Of a DNA stretch of 20,430 nucleotides, positions 7,206-14,888 are shown one piece after another. The stretch comes from an uncultured Lachnospiraceae bacterium (GTDB lineage Bacteria > Bacillota > Clostridia > Lachnospirales > Lachnospiraceae). The position numbers and the translations under genes were made by a program. Within the stretch, counting starts at the first letter, position 1. Every line of letters begins with the position of its first letter. The stretch is taken from positions 5,242-25,671 of the forward strand of contig CAJTYN010000004.1 in NCBI GenBank assembly GCA_910584115.1, given 5' to 3'. A model generated the notes under the pieces. That model was given only the letters and a program-made list of their open reading frames with translations. It made no database searches and was not told the origin of the DNA.

Positions 7206-7919
7206 TTAAAGAGGCATCTTTCCCGGCACACCGTTCTTCCGCGGATATTTACCGGACGTCCTCTGCGTTTTTTGTATATAGATCAGCGATCTGTGTATAT
7301 CCGATCCCGGAATCATCAGATCTGATCTGTCCTTCACAGTCCCCCCTAATGATCGTATCGCTCTCTTTGACGAGTCCATCTCCTCCTGGATCTTATCTGA
7401 TTTATATGCGACAAAAAAACCTTTCAGCTTCACCAGTGGCAGACAATATTCGGAAAGAACGGCCATATGCGCGACCGCCCGCGAGACGCACAGGTCGAAC
7501 TGTTCCCGGTACCGCTTATCTCGTCCACACTCTTCAGCTCTGCCATGTATGGCCAACACATCTTTTAATCCCAACGCATCCTTCACAGCGTCCAGGAACC
7601 GGATCCTCTTGTTCAGGGAATCCAGGAGAACGAGCTGTATATGCGGAAAAACGATCTTCAGCGGTATCCCGGGAAAACCTGCTCCGGTCCCCACATCGAT
7701 CACCTTGCGGACCTGAGAAAGATCCAGGACGGACGACTGCACGATACACAGACTGTCCAGAAAATGTTTCTTCATCACGTCTTCATATTCTGTGATGCCT
7801 GTCAGGTTCATCCGACTGTTCCATTCCAAGAGCAGATGATGATAATCCATAAATTGCTGCTCTTGTTCTTCTGTGAGATGGATGCCTAATCCCTGGCACC
7901 CCTCTGTCAATATATCCAT
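7206..7919 (-). CDS. rsmG: 16S rRNA (guanine-N7)-methyltransferase RsmG (GidB)
   Basis: SAM-dependent enzyme that methylates N7 of G527 (E. coli numbering) in the 530 loop of 16S rRNA. Its loss gives low-level streptomycin resistance in several bacteria. The 237 residues show the RsmG N-terminal helix region with EWNSRMNLTGI (about 33-43), the SAM motif DVGTGAGFPGIPL, a VSRAVAHM segment, and the usual basic C-terminus with KYPRKNG. The ATG at 7919 is preceded by GAGG about 9 nt upstream. It is the last gene of mnmE-mnmG-rsmG, 24 nt after mnmG, and is followed by a terminator. Confidence 0.96.
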   Translation of the reverse strand: MDILTEGCQGLGIHLTEEQEQQFMDYHHLLLEWNSRMNLTGITEYEDVMKKHFLDSLCIVQSSVLDLSQVRKVIDVGTGAGFPGIPLKIVFPHIQLVLLDSLNKRIRFLDAVKDALGLKDVLAIHGRAEECGRDKRYREQFDLCVSRAVAHMAVLSEYCLPLVKLKGFFVAYKSDKIQEEMDSSKRAIRSLGGTVKDRSDLMIPGSDIHRSLIYIQKTQRTSGKYPRKNGVPGKMPL

Positions 7920-7943
7920 TTTATGATCCTCGCTCTCACCGAC

Positions 7944-9815
7944 TCACTGGGCCATCAGATAGACCATCAGCACAGAGATATCTGACGGGGAGACACCCGA
8001 TATCCTGGAAGCCTGTCCCAGGGACACTGGCCTGAACCGGGATAACTTCTGTCTTGCCTCGTTTCTCAGATTAGGGACTTTCTCATAGTCTATATCTTCC
8101 GGCAGCGATCTCTTTTCCAATTTCATAAATTGCTGCACCTGTTTTTTCTGGCGCTCGATGTATCCCTCGTATTTGATATGGATATTGACCTGCTCGCGCA
8201 CATCCTCCGGAAGCTCCGGGCGGCCTTCATCCAGCTCCGCCAACATCTCATAATCCAATTCCGGTCTGCGGATCAGGTCGCCCAACACAGTACCAGACCG
8301 CAGAGGCGCGCTCCCATGTTCTTTTAAGAATCTCTGTACTTTCTCGTTTCCGCCCACATTCGTCTTCCCGATCCGTTTTATCTCCTCTTCGATCTTCGCT
8401 TTTTTCCACAGGACGTATTCGTGATCTTCATCGCTCACCAATCCCACACGATGCCCGATCTCACGCAGCCGCAGATCGGCATTGTCTTGTCTCAGCAAGA
8501 GTCTGTATTCGGCCCGGCTGGTCATCATGCGATAGGGTTCCTTGTTCTCTTTGGTGACAAGATCGTCGATCAGCACACCGATATAGGATTGGCTCCGGTC
8601 AAGAGTGATCATCTCTCTTCCCAAGATCTCCATGGAGGCGTTGATCCCCGCGATCAGTCCCTGCGCCGCCGCCTCCTCATAGCCGGAACTCCCGTTGAAC
8701 TGTCCTGCGCTGAAAAGCCCCCGTATTTTTTTAAATTCCAATGTGGGGTTGAGCTGCCTCGGATCAATGCAGTCGTACTCGATGGCGTACGCATTCCGCA
8801 CGATCTCGGCGTGTTCCAGCCCCGGGACAGTGCGGTACATGTCAAACTGGACATCCTCCGGCAGGGAACTGGACATCCCGCCCACATACATTTCCGTCGT
8901 ATACAGCCCCTCCGGCTCGATGAAGACCTGATGGCGGTCTTTATCCGCAAAGCGCACTACCTTATCCTCGATAGACGGACAGTATCTGGGGCCAGTCCCC
9001 TCGATGACTCCCGCATACAGCGGCGACCGGTCCAGATTCTGGCGGATGATCTCATGCGTCTTTTCGTTGGTATAGGTCAGCCAACAGGGAACTTGGCTTT
9101 TCTGGATATCCTCTGCCTTTGTGGAAAAAGAAAACGGACGGATCTGCTCATCGCCGGTCTGTATCTCCATCTTATCATAATCAATGGTCCTGCCGTCGAT
9201 CCTTGCAGGCGTGCCGGTCTTAAAACGGAGGATTTCCAGACCCAGCTCTCTCAAGGAATCCGTGAGATGATCCGCGGACTGGAGCCCATTCGGCCCCGTG
9301 TTGGTGCTCACATCTCCATAAATACACCGCGCCTTCAGATATGTCCCTGTGCATAAGATCACAGCCTGGCAATGGTACACGGCTCTGGAATAAGTCTCCA
9401 CGCCTGTGACACGTCCATCCTCCGTCAGTATCCGCGCCACTTCCCCCTGCTTGACAGTCAGCTTGTCCGTCTCCTCCAGTGTCTTGCGCATACGGTCCGT
9501 ATACGCCTGCTTATCCGCCTGCGCCCGCAGAGAATGCACGGCCGGCCCTTTGGATCTGTTCAGCATCTTTGACTGGATGAACGTGGCGTCGATATTTTTT
9601 CCCATCTCGCCGCCGAGAGCATCCAGATCCCTGACCAGATGGCCTTTGGAACTCCCTCCGATATTTGGATTGCAGGGCATCAACGCGATGCTGTCTACAC
9701 TGACGGTAAATAAGACCGTCTCCAGTCCCAGCCTGGCACAGGCCAGTCCCGCTTCACATCCCGCATGGCCAGCCCCCACGACCACCACCTGATATTCCCT
9801 CTCTAATCGGTTCAC
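7944..9815 (-). CDS. mnmG: tRNA U34 5-carboxymethylaminomethyl synthesis protein MnmG (GidA)
   Basis: FAD-dependent partner of MnmE. Together they add the (carboxymethyl)aminomethyl group at C5 of wobble uridine 34. The 623 residues include the N-terminal dinucleotide-binding motif VVVGAGHAGCEAG, PCNPNIGGSSKGHL, the family segments CPSIEDKVVRF and GLFSAGQFNGSSGYEEAAAQG, and the C-terminal helical domain ending in GVSPSDISVLMVYL, which contacts MnmE. The start is GTG at 9815: AAAGGAGG lies 5 nt upstream and the N-terminus then matches the family. The longer frame to 9851 would run into mnmE. The gap to mnmE is 32 nt. Confidence 0.97.
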   Translation of the reverse strand: MNRLEREYQVVVVGAGHAGCEAGLACARLGLETVLFTVSVDSIALMPCNPNIGGSSKGHLVRDLDALGGEMGKNIDATFIQSKMLNRSKGPAVHSLRAQADKQAYTDRMRKTLEETDKLTVKQGEVARILTEDGRVTGVETYSRAVYHCQAVILCTGTYLKARCIYGDVSTNTGPNGLQSADHLTDSLRELGLEILRFKTGTPARIDGRTIDYDKMEIQTGDEQIRPFSFSTKAEDIQKSQVPCWLTYTNEKTHEIIRQNLDRSPLYAGVIEGTGPRYCPSIEDKVVRFADKDRHQVFIEPEGLYTTEMYVGGMSSSLPEDVQFDMYRTVPGLEHAEIVRNAYAIEYDCIDPRQLNPTLEFKKIRGLFSAGQFNGSSGYEEAAAQGLIAGINASMEILGREMITLDRSQSYIGVLIDDLVTKENKEPYRMMTSRAEYRLLLRQDNADLRLREIGHRVGLVSDEDHEYVLWKKAKIEEEIKRIGKTNVGGNEKVQRFLKEHGSAPLRSGTVLGDLIRRPELDYEMLAELDEGRPELPEDVREQVNIHIKYEGYIERQKKQVQQFMKLEKRSLPEDIDYEKVPNLRNEARQKLSRFRPVSLGQASRISGVSPSDISVLMVYLMAQ

Positions 9816-9847
9816 ATTTTCCTCCTTTCTATCCTTTCCGAAACAGA

Positions 9848-11224
9848 TCATTTCCCAACACAGAAATTCGCGAATACTTCGTTGATCACATCCTCGTCCA
9901 CGGATTCTCCCAGGATATACCCCAGGGACTCATACGCATACATCAGATCGATCGTATAAAAATCTTCCGGCATGTCCGCGGCGATGCTATCCTCCACCTG
10001 TCTTAAGCCCTCCTGTGCTTCCTCCAGCATCTTTTTATGCCGGAGACTGGTGATGTAGACATCTTCCGGCAGATCCAGCTTCCCTTTGTAAAACATCGAC
10101 TCCACGTAAGAACCCAGACTCTCAAGGCCGGACCTCTCCCTGGCCGACACCGGGATCACTGTCTTTCCCGTCAATGCCTCCAATCTCTCTTTTTCCACCA
10201 CCGGGGGCAGATCCGATTTATTGAGCAGGACGACGGCCTCCCGGTCCTGGATCAGCTCTATGATCCGCTGATCATTCTCATCCAACGGGATGGACGCGTC
10301 CACCACGTACAAGATAAGATCTGCCTGCCCGGCCTGTTCCATGGCCTTCTCCACGCCGATGCTCTCCACCAGATCGGATGTTTCCCGGATCCCGGCAGTG
10401 TCCACGATCTTCAGGGCCGCGCCGCCAAGATGGATATACTCTTCCAGCACATCCCTGGTGGTCCCGGCTACTTCTGTCACGATGGCTCTGTCCTCGCCCA
10501 CGAGCACATTTAACAGAGAGGACTTTCCCGCATTGGGCTTCCCCAGGATGACTGTCCGTACACCCTCCTGGATGACCTTTCCACCTTCCACGGTGGATAA
10601 CAGCTGTCTGATCTGGCGTCGCTGCTCGGCCACCACCTCCCGCAGATGATCTTTGTATCCATCCAGACTCATGTGTTCCGGATCATCCAGCGCTGACTCA
10701 ATCCGCGCCATCTCACCCAAAAGGGCTTTCCGTATCTTCTCGATCTTATCCTTCACAGAACCTTTCAGCTGCTGAATAGAGTTTTTCAGGGCAAAACGGT
10801 TCTTCGACTGGATCACATCCATGACTGCTTCCGCCTGGGACAGATCCAACCGCCCGTTAAAAAAAGCCCTTTTCGTAAATTCACCCGGCTCCGCGATCCT
10901 GGCCCCCTGCTCCAACACAGTGTCCAAAACCTTCTTCATGGCATAGATGCCTCCATGGCAATCGATCTCTATGGTGTCCTCGCCCGTAAAAGTCCGCGGC
11001 GCGCGCATGACCATCACCAGGACCTCATCCACGATCTCCTCCCCATCATAGATGTGGCCGTAATGGATGGTATGGCTGGGGACATCCGCCAGCTTTTTAT
11101 CTCTCCTCCTGCTCCTGTAAACCTTATCTGCGATCTCCATCGCCTGACTGCCGCTGATCCGGATGATACCGATCCCGGATGCACTGACCGCCGTAGAGAT
11201 GGCCGCAATCGTGTCATCGAACAT
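9848..11224 (-). CDS. mnmE: tRNA modification GTPase MnmE (TrmE)
   Basis: Potassium-dependent, dimerising GTPase that works with MnmG on tRNA wobble uridine 34. The 458 residues show the tetrahydrofolate-binding N-terminal domain (DTIAAISTA, GIGIIRISG), a helical domain, and the inserted G domain: G1 GKPNAGKSS (about 228), G2 TTRD, G3 DTAG and G4 NKSD. The family C-terminus is FCVGK, with the conserved cysteine. The ATG at 11224 has GGGAG five nt upstream and gives the normal N-terminus. The longer GTG frame at 11251 is rejected. It has its own promoter (11291-11319) and is the first gene of mnmE-mnmG-rsmG. Confidence 0.97.
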   Translation of the reverse strand: MFDDTIAAISTAVSASGIGIIRISGSQAMEIADKVYRSRRRDKKLADVPSHTIHYGHIYDGEEIVDEVLVMVMRAPRTFTGEDTIEIDCHGGIYAMKKVLDTVLEQGARIAEPGEFTKRAFFNGRLDLSQAEAVMDVIQSKNRFALKNSIQQLKGSVKDKIEKIRKALLGEMARIESALDDPEHMSLDGYKDHLREVVAEQRRQIRQLLSTVEGGKVIQEGVRTVILGKPNAGKSSLLNVLVGEDRAIVTEVAGTTRDVLEEYIHLGGAALKIVDTAGIRETSDLVESIGVEKAMEQAGQADLILYVVDASIPLDENDQRIIELIQDREAVVLLNKSDLPPVVEKERLEALTGKTVIPVSARERSGLESLGSYVESMFYKGKLDLPEDVYITSLRHKKMLEEAQEGLRQVEDSIAADMPEDFYTIDLMYAYESLGYILGESVDEDVINEVFANFCVGK

Positions 11225-11243
11225 ATTTTCTCCCAATAAAATA

Positions 11244-11270
11244 GCCGCCACTAACGCTCATAGTGATGGC
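11244..11270 (-). other. Imperfect hairpin in the mnmE leader
   Basis: Arms 11244-11253 and 11261-11270 pair at 8 of 10 positions around a 7-nt loop, in the roughly 60-nt leader just before the mnmE ribosome-binding site. It might modulate translation, or it may be chance. Confidence 0.3.
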
Positions 11271-11290
11271 CGACAACATTGTACGTATTG

Positions 11291-11319
11291 ATTTTACCAT
11301 ATCTGTACATTAAAGTCTA
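11291..11319 (-). promoter_or_regulatory. mnmE operon promoter
   Basis: On the minus strand, TAGACT (11319-11314) and TAAAAT (11296-11291) are 17 bp apart, with a TGG extension before the -10. The rest of the 242-bp gap between mnmE and jag holds the jag terminator and nothing else that I can identify. Confidence 0.7.
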
Positions 11320-11397
11320 TCTAAAATAATATGATATCAGCTTACCGAAGGAGAAGCCGATAAATATCTATATCGTTAAACTTCACCATAGACAAAC

Positions 11398-11439
11398 GAC
11401 CGCCGCCCTGATATCTTCTGCCATATCAGAGCGGCGGTC
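11398..11439 (-). terminator. Terminator after jag
   Basis: GC-rich stem GACCGCCGC (11398-11406) with GCGGCGGTC (11431-11439). After a single mismatch it continues as CTGATAT/ATATCAG. It lies 28 nt downstream of the jag stop. The T-tract after it on the minus strand is weak (GTTTGTCT), so termination may be partial or the hairpin may protect the 3' end. Confidence 0.7.
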
Positions 11440-11466
11440 TGAAATATATCATTTTTTCTCTGGGAT

Positions 11467-12354
11467 CTACCTGTTCCTGGGTCTCACAACTACATGACGG
11501 TAAGGTTCTTCCCCTTCGCTGAACGTCTCCACATTGCGGTTGCCCTGCAGTGTGGAATGGATGATCCGTCGCTCATAAGGATTCATCGGTTCGAGCACGA
11601 CCTGCCTTTTTGTCTTTTTTACTTTGAAAGCGATCCCCCTGGCCAGGTTCTCCAATGTCTCTTTTCTCCTCGCCCGGTAATTCTCTGTGTCCAGCTTTAT
11701 CTTTACGTAGACATTCTTTCCTTTATTGAGCACGAGGCCGGTCAGATACTGAAGGGAATCCAGCGTCTGTCCCCTCTTTCCGATCAATATCCCCATATTC
11801 TCGCCGGAAAGATCGATCGTCAGGCTCCCGTCCGTCTTGTTGTAGACAGACTCCATGTGTACGTCTATATGCATCGCCTCAAAGACACGCGCCAGGAAAT
11901 CTTCCGCCCTCGCCTTCACCTCTTCGATCTGCTGATCGTCCGTGAGCACTTCCACAGGCCGGCCTTCTCTCCTCGGCCTGTGTTCCCGCGGTCTGTTCTT
12001 CACAGACGGCTGTTTATCGGATATCTTCTCATCATGCGATCCATGCACGAGAGGTTCCGGCTCTTTCGGGCTTTCCTGCGCCTCTATTGGCTCTTCCTCG
12101 ATCGGTGCTCTCTCAGAAAAGGCTTTCTCCTGCCCTCCTGATACATCTTCCATCTCAAGTTCTTCTATCTGTTCGGCAGCTTCTTCCTTCTTCGCTGCCC
12201 GGATCACATAAGGTTTGCTCCCGAAGCCCAAAAAACCTTTGCTCCCTTCGCTGACTACCTGTATATCCAGTTCGTCACTGGGAGTCTCTAATCGTACAGA
12301 AGCCTTCATGATGGCTTCTTCCCGCGTCTTTCCAGATACCTCTATATAATCCAT
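11467..12354 (-). CDS. jag: RNA-binding protein Jag (KhpB/EloR)
   Basis: Cytosolic RNA-binding protein that in Firmicutes partners KhpA and affects cell elongation and sporulation. The 295 residues show the Jag N-terminal domain (1-52, EVSGKTREEAI and GSKGFLGFGSKP), a long charged linker (about 53-145, acidic then rich in Arg and Pro), a KH domain with the GILIGKRGQTLDSLQYL signature (about 191-207), and an R3H domain containing NPYERRIIHSTL (about 256-267). GGGAGG lies upstream of the ATG. It is the last gene of the rpmH operon, 30 nt after yidC, the standard arrangement. Confidence 0.96.
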   Translation of the reverse strand: MDYIEVSGKTREEAIMKASVRLETPSDELDIQVVSEGSKGFLGFGSKPYVIRAAKKEEAAEQIEELEMEDVSGGQEKAFSERAPIEEEPIEAQESPKEPEPLVHGSHDEKISDKQPSVKNRPREHRPRREGRPVEVLTDDQQIEEVKARAEDFLARVFEAMHIDVHMESVYNKTDGSLTIDLSGENMGILIGKRGQTLDSLQYLTGLVLNKGKNVYVKIKLDTENYRARRKETLENLARGIAFKVKKTKRQVVLEPMNPYERRIIHSTLQGNRNVETFSEGEEPYRHVVVRPRNR

Positions 12355-12384
12355 CCTTCATCCTCCCATTTTCCCTCTGATCTG

Positions 12385-13650
12385 TCATTTCTTCTTTTTA
12401 TTTCTCTCTTCAAACTCTCGGACCATATTTGCCCTTGCTGCGATACTTCCTGCTTTTGGATGGTTATTTTTTGAAAGGTCGACTTGCTTATCTGCCAGGG
12501 ATCCTCTGCCGCTGTTATCTATACCGCGCACATTCCGATGGGCCTGATCTGTGATCTTCTGCGGCGCATACCCCGCTTTTGCCCTCTTTTTTTCCACCTT
12601 CTCCATATTCCTTTTGATCAGGTCATCGATATCGAGTTTCTTCATATATCTATTGATGACCAGCATCTGTATGCTCCGCAGCACAGCGCCCGCGATCCAG
12701 TAGATACCGATACCCACCTGAAAACTAAAGCACATGACGGCCGAGAAGATCGGCATGAACGTATTCATGGTCTTCATCGTGTTCGCTACATTATTATCCC
12801 CATTGTCATCCATCGAGGCCTGGGGCATCAGACGGTAATTCAGCCACTGGGTGAACCATGCTAAAAACGGGATCAATACCGCTCCCACAGCCAGCAGGAT
12901 GCTGCCGCCCGCCAATGCGCCCTTGATGATCGTCCAGGGTGTGTCCGCGATGTTCATACCCAGAAAATACTGCATGTGTGATAATCTTTCAGCCGTGAGA
13001 TCGATGGTGCCTGAAAATGATGAAAATCTATCAATATCGGCAAATGCCTGCCACTGTGACGGGGAGAGCTTGTACAGAACGTCGATGACCGAATCCCTGG
13101 TGGCCACATCATTTTCTAAGATCAATCGCACCTGGTTGATCTTCTGGTCGTCCAGGAATCCCTGTATGATATCCGTATATCCCCCGACATTGACGATCTT
13201 ATCAACAACATCTGTAAAGACTGCCCTAGCACTTCCCACATAGGCCGGTATCCGGTAGATGACCTGATAAAGGGATAACAGGATCGGCATCTGTATCAAG
13301 AGCTGCAGACAGCTCCCGGTGGGGGACACCCCATATTTCTGATAGACCATCATCTGCTCTTCCTGCATCTTCTGGATGGAGACTTGGTCCCTCTTATCTT
13401 TATATTTTTTCTGGATGGCCTGCAGCTCCGGGTTCATCACAGCGGTCATCTTCGAAAACTTCTGCTGTTTGACCTGAAGGGGCATCATGAGCAGATACAC
13501 GATCAGAGTAAAGATGATGATACACAGACCGATATTCTCGATCCCGAAAAAATTATCCAATACCCTGAATATAGCGTCCATCAGCCAGCCCAATATATAG
13601 GCCACCTGCCCCAATATGGGCACGCTGCTCTTCGTAGCTAAAATAAACAA
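12385..13650 (-). CDS. yidC: Membrane protein insertase YidC (Oxa1 family)
   Basis: Inserts membrane proteins, alone or with Sec. The 421 residues are longer than Bacillus SpoIIIJ. A first hydrophobic segment (about 11-30) has no lipobox cysteine. The Oxa1 core starts at about 40 (IGLCIIIFTLIVYLLMMPLQ), with KQQKFSKMTAVMNPELQ in the cytoplasmic helical hairpin and GSCLQLLIQMPILLSLYQ in the next membrane span. A large hydrophilic insert (about 145-235) and two or three further spans follow, then a basic tail ending KKKK. The conserved groove arginine of the first core helix is Tyr52 here. The start is TTG at 13650, 7 nt after AGGAGGG, with no ATG in range. The gaps to yidD and jag are both 30 nt. 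Confidence 0.95.
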   Translation of the reverse strand: MFILATKSSVPILGQVAYILGWLMDAIFRVLDNFFGIENIGLCIIIFTLIVYLLMMPLQVKQQKFSKMTAVMNPELQAIQKKYKDKRDQVSIQKMQEEQMMVYQKYGVSPTGSCLQLLIQMPILLSLYQVIYRIPAYVGSARAVFTDVVDKIVNVGGYTDIIQGFLDDQKINQVRLILENDVATRDSVIDVLYKLSPSQWQAFADIDRFSSFSGTIDLTAERLSHMQYFLGMNIADTPWTIIKGALAGGSILLAVGAVLIPFLAWFTQWLNYRLMPQASMDDNGDNNVANTMKTMNTFMPIFSAVMCFSFQVGIGIYWIAGAVLRSIQMLVINRYMKKLDIDDLIKRNMEKVEKKRAKAGYAPQKITDQAHRNVRGIDNSGRGSLADKQVDLSKNNHPKAGSIAARANMVREFEERNKKKK

Positions 13651-13680
13651 AATAAATCCCTCCTGGTTATGGTCATCTAT

Positions 13681-13890
13681 CTAAGGCACCGGATCATACC
13701 CGCCTTTCGAAAAAGGATTACACCTCAAGATCCTCCACATCGTCAGCAAGAGCCCCTTAAACGCACCGTATTTCTCTATGGCTTCTATCCCATATCTGGA
13801 ACAGCTGGGAAAATATGGACACTTACTGACCTTCATAGGCGATATATATATCTGATAACATCGGATCAGACGGATCAATAACCTTTTCAC
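13681..13890 (-). CDS. yidD: Membrane protein insertion efficiency factor YidD
   Basis: Small (69 aa) basic, membrane-associated protein of the YidD family that assists YidC. It shows an amphipathic N-terminus (KRLLIRLIRCYQIYISP), the cysteine-containing signature KCPYFPSCSRYGIEAI, and the C-terminal RILRCNPFSKGGYDPVP. The start is GTG at 13890 and overlaps the rnpA stop as GTGA, so the two are translationally coupled. The rpmH-rnpA-yidD-yidC order is the classic one. Confidence 0.95.
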   Translation of the reverse strand: MKRLLIRLIRCYQIYISPMKVSKCPYFPSCSRYGIEAIEKYGAFKGLLLTMWRILRCNPFSKGGYDPVP

Positions 13891-14234
13891 TCTTTTCTTC
13901 CTATTATAATGTGGTGCAGCTTCCCTAAATGGATCAATGCGCTCTCCACATCCCGATAAACTTTTCCTTTTGCCTGTACTCTGGCGACCACGACGATATC
14001 CAGTCCTCTCTGAAAAAAACGCTCATTTAACCGATAACTTTCCCTGATCAATCTGGTCACCCGGTGGCGCACCACGCTGTTTCCGACTTTCTTGCTCACA
14101 GAGATCCCCAGGCGGTTTGCATCCGTGCCGTTCTCCAAGATATACATGACCAGCAGACGGTCCGCATAGGATGTCCCATGCTTATAGACCTCCTGGAAAT
14201 CCCTGTTCTTCTTCAATGATCCCGAATAGATCAT
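13887..14234 (-). CDS. rnpA: Ribonuclease P protein component
   Basis: Basic protein subunit of RNase P, which matures tRNA 5' ends. The 115 residues match the family length. Typical parts are SLKKNRDFQEVYKHG at the N-terminus and the RNA-binding stretch ISVSKKVGNSVVRHRVTRL, where the usual RNR motif reads RHR. The ATG at 14234 (MIYSGSLKK) is chosen because GGAG lies 7 nt upstream. The longer frame to 14279 begins within the intergenic hairpin and lacks homology to the family. It lies 51 nt after rpmH, with a hairpin between them. Confidence 0.96.
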   Translation of the reverse strand: MIYSGSLKKNRDFQEVYKHGTSYADRLLVMYILENGTDANRLGISVSKKVGNSVVRHRVTRLIRESYRLNERFFQRGLDIVVVARVQAKGKVYRDVESALIHLGKLHHIIIGRKE

Positions 14235-14265
14235 ACCAAAACTCCTGCCTTTTGCAATAGAAGAA

Positions 14266-14287
14266 AAGACCACGGTCATGTGGTCTT
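14266..14287 (-). terminator. Putative attenuator between rpmH and rnpA
   Basis: On the minus strand, AAGACCAC pairs with GTGGTCTT around a 6-nt loop and is followed by TTCTTCT. It begins at the rpmH stop codon. The structure could terminate part of the transcripts, or mark a processing point, giving more L34 than RNase P protein. Confidence 0.6.
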
Positions 14288-14420
14288 ATGCGGATAATTT
14301 CTTTCTCCCTTTTAATCTTCTTGCAGCCAAAACTTTACGTCCGCCTTTCGTACTCATCCTTGCACGAAATCCATGCACTTTAGCTCTGTGTCTCTTCTTG
14401 GGCTGAAATGTCATTTTCAT
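14286..14420 (-). CDS. rpmH: 50S ribosomal protein L34
   Basis: A 44-residue, very basic ribosomal protein. It reads MKMTFQPKKRHRAKVHGFRA at the start, then RMSTKGGRKVLAARRLKGRK, and ends KLSA, matching L34 over its full length. AAGGAGGTG lies upstream of the ATG. It is the first gene of rpmH-rnpA-yidD-yidC-jag and is driven by the promoter at 14467-14495, divergent from dnaA across the origin. Confidence 0.98.
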   Translation of the reverse strand: MKMTFQPKKRHRAKVHGFRARMSTKGGRKVLAARRLKGRKKLSA

Positions 14421-14466
14421 GATCCTGGCACCTCCTTTACCGAAAACTTATTAGAACATCATTTCA

Positions 14467-14495
14467 ATTATATGCATAAAACCCCCATCCGTCAA
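14467..14495 (-). promoter_or_regulatory. rpmH operon promoter
   Basis: On the minus strand, TTGACG (14495-14490) and TATAAT (14472-14467) are 17 bp apart, near-consensus and expected to be strong, as suits a ribosomal protein operon. Confidence 0.85.
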
Positions 14496-14622
14496 GCGAA
14501 AATCAAAAAAATATGACAACCCCGCCCGTTTTGGATATGACTTAATTATTACAGATCATTACAATTTAATGGCATTTCCAAAACCATGAAAAAATCCCAG
14601 GATCCGCTTTCCCCTGAAAGTC

Positions 14623-14823
14623 TGTGGATAACTTTCCAGTTTACGTAACATTATCCACAAATTGGGGATAAGATGTGGATAACTCCCCTTTTATCCGTGC
14701 AAAAATCTCTTTTTTTTACACATTCAGACATAAAAAGCCTTTAAATACGCCGTTTCTCCACCAGATGGGTTTATACACATTATTAATATTTTGGTAATAT
14801 TATGGTAACCTCACAAATTTTTG
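14623..14823. other. oriC: oriC upstream DnaA-box cluster (rpmH-dnaA gap)
   Basis: Perfect TTATCCACA boxes lie at 14623-14631 (minus), 14651-14659 (plus) and 14674-14682 (minus). TTATCCCCA (one mismatch) is at 14663-14671 (minus). Matches to the relaxed TTWTNCACA are at 14714-14722 and 14771-14779 (plus). An AT-rich stretch (14779-14823) with repeated GGTAA words follows. The first two perfect boxes form an inverted pair. This corresponds to the upstream half of a bipartite Firmicutes origin and probably also autoregulates dnaA. The rest of 14421-14888 holds the rpmH and dnaA promoters. Confidence 0.9.
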
Positions 14824-14848
14824 ATCGTTGCGCAAACCTGATATTTAT

Positions 14849-14854
14849 TATAAT
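14849..14854 (+). promoter_or_regulatory. dnaA promoter -10
   Basis: TATAAT lies 34 bp before the dnaA start, and the predicted leader is about 28 nt. The best -35 candidates (TTGCGC at 14828, spacing 15) are imperfect, so the promoter may depend on DnaA or other factors at the adjacent boxes. Confidence 0.5.
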
Positions 14855-14888
14855 ATGTAGGGTGAATAAAAGAACGGGAGAGTTGGTT

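Noticed and set aside
8421..9356. 311-codon plus-strand frame inside mnmG
   Set aside because: Antisense shadow of MnmG. Its product is rich in His, Arg and Leu, with no recognisable domain.
14691..14699. TTATCCGTG as a DnaA box
   Set aside because: Three mismatches at the conserved 3' end of the box.
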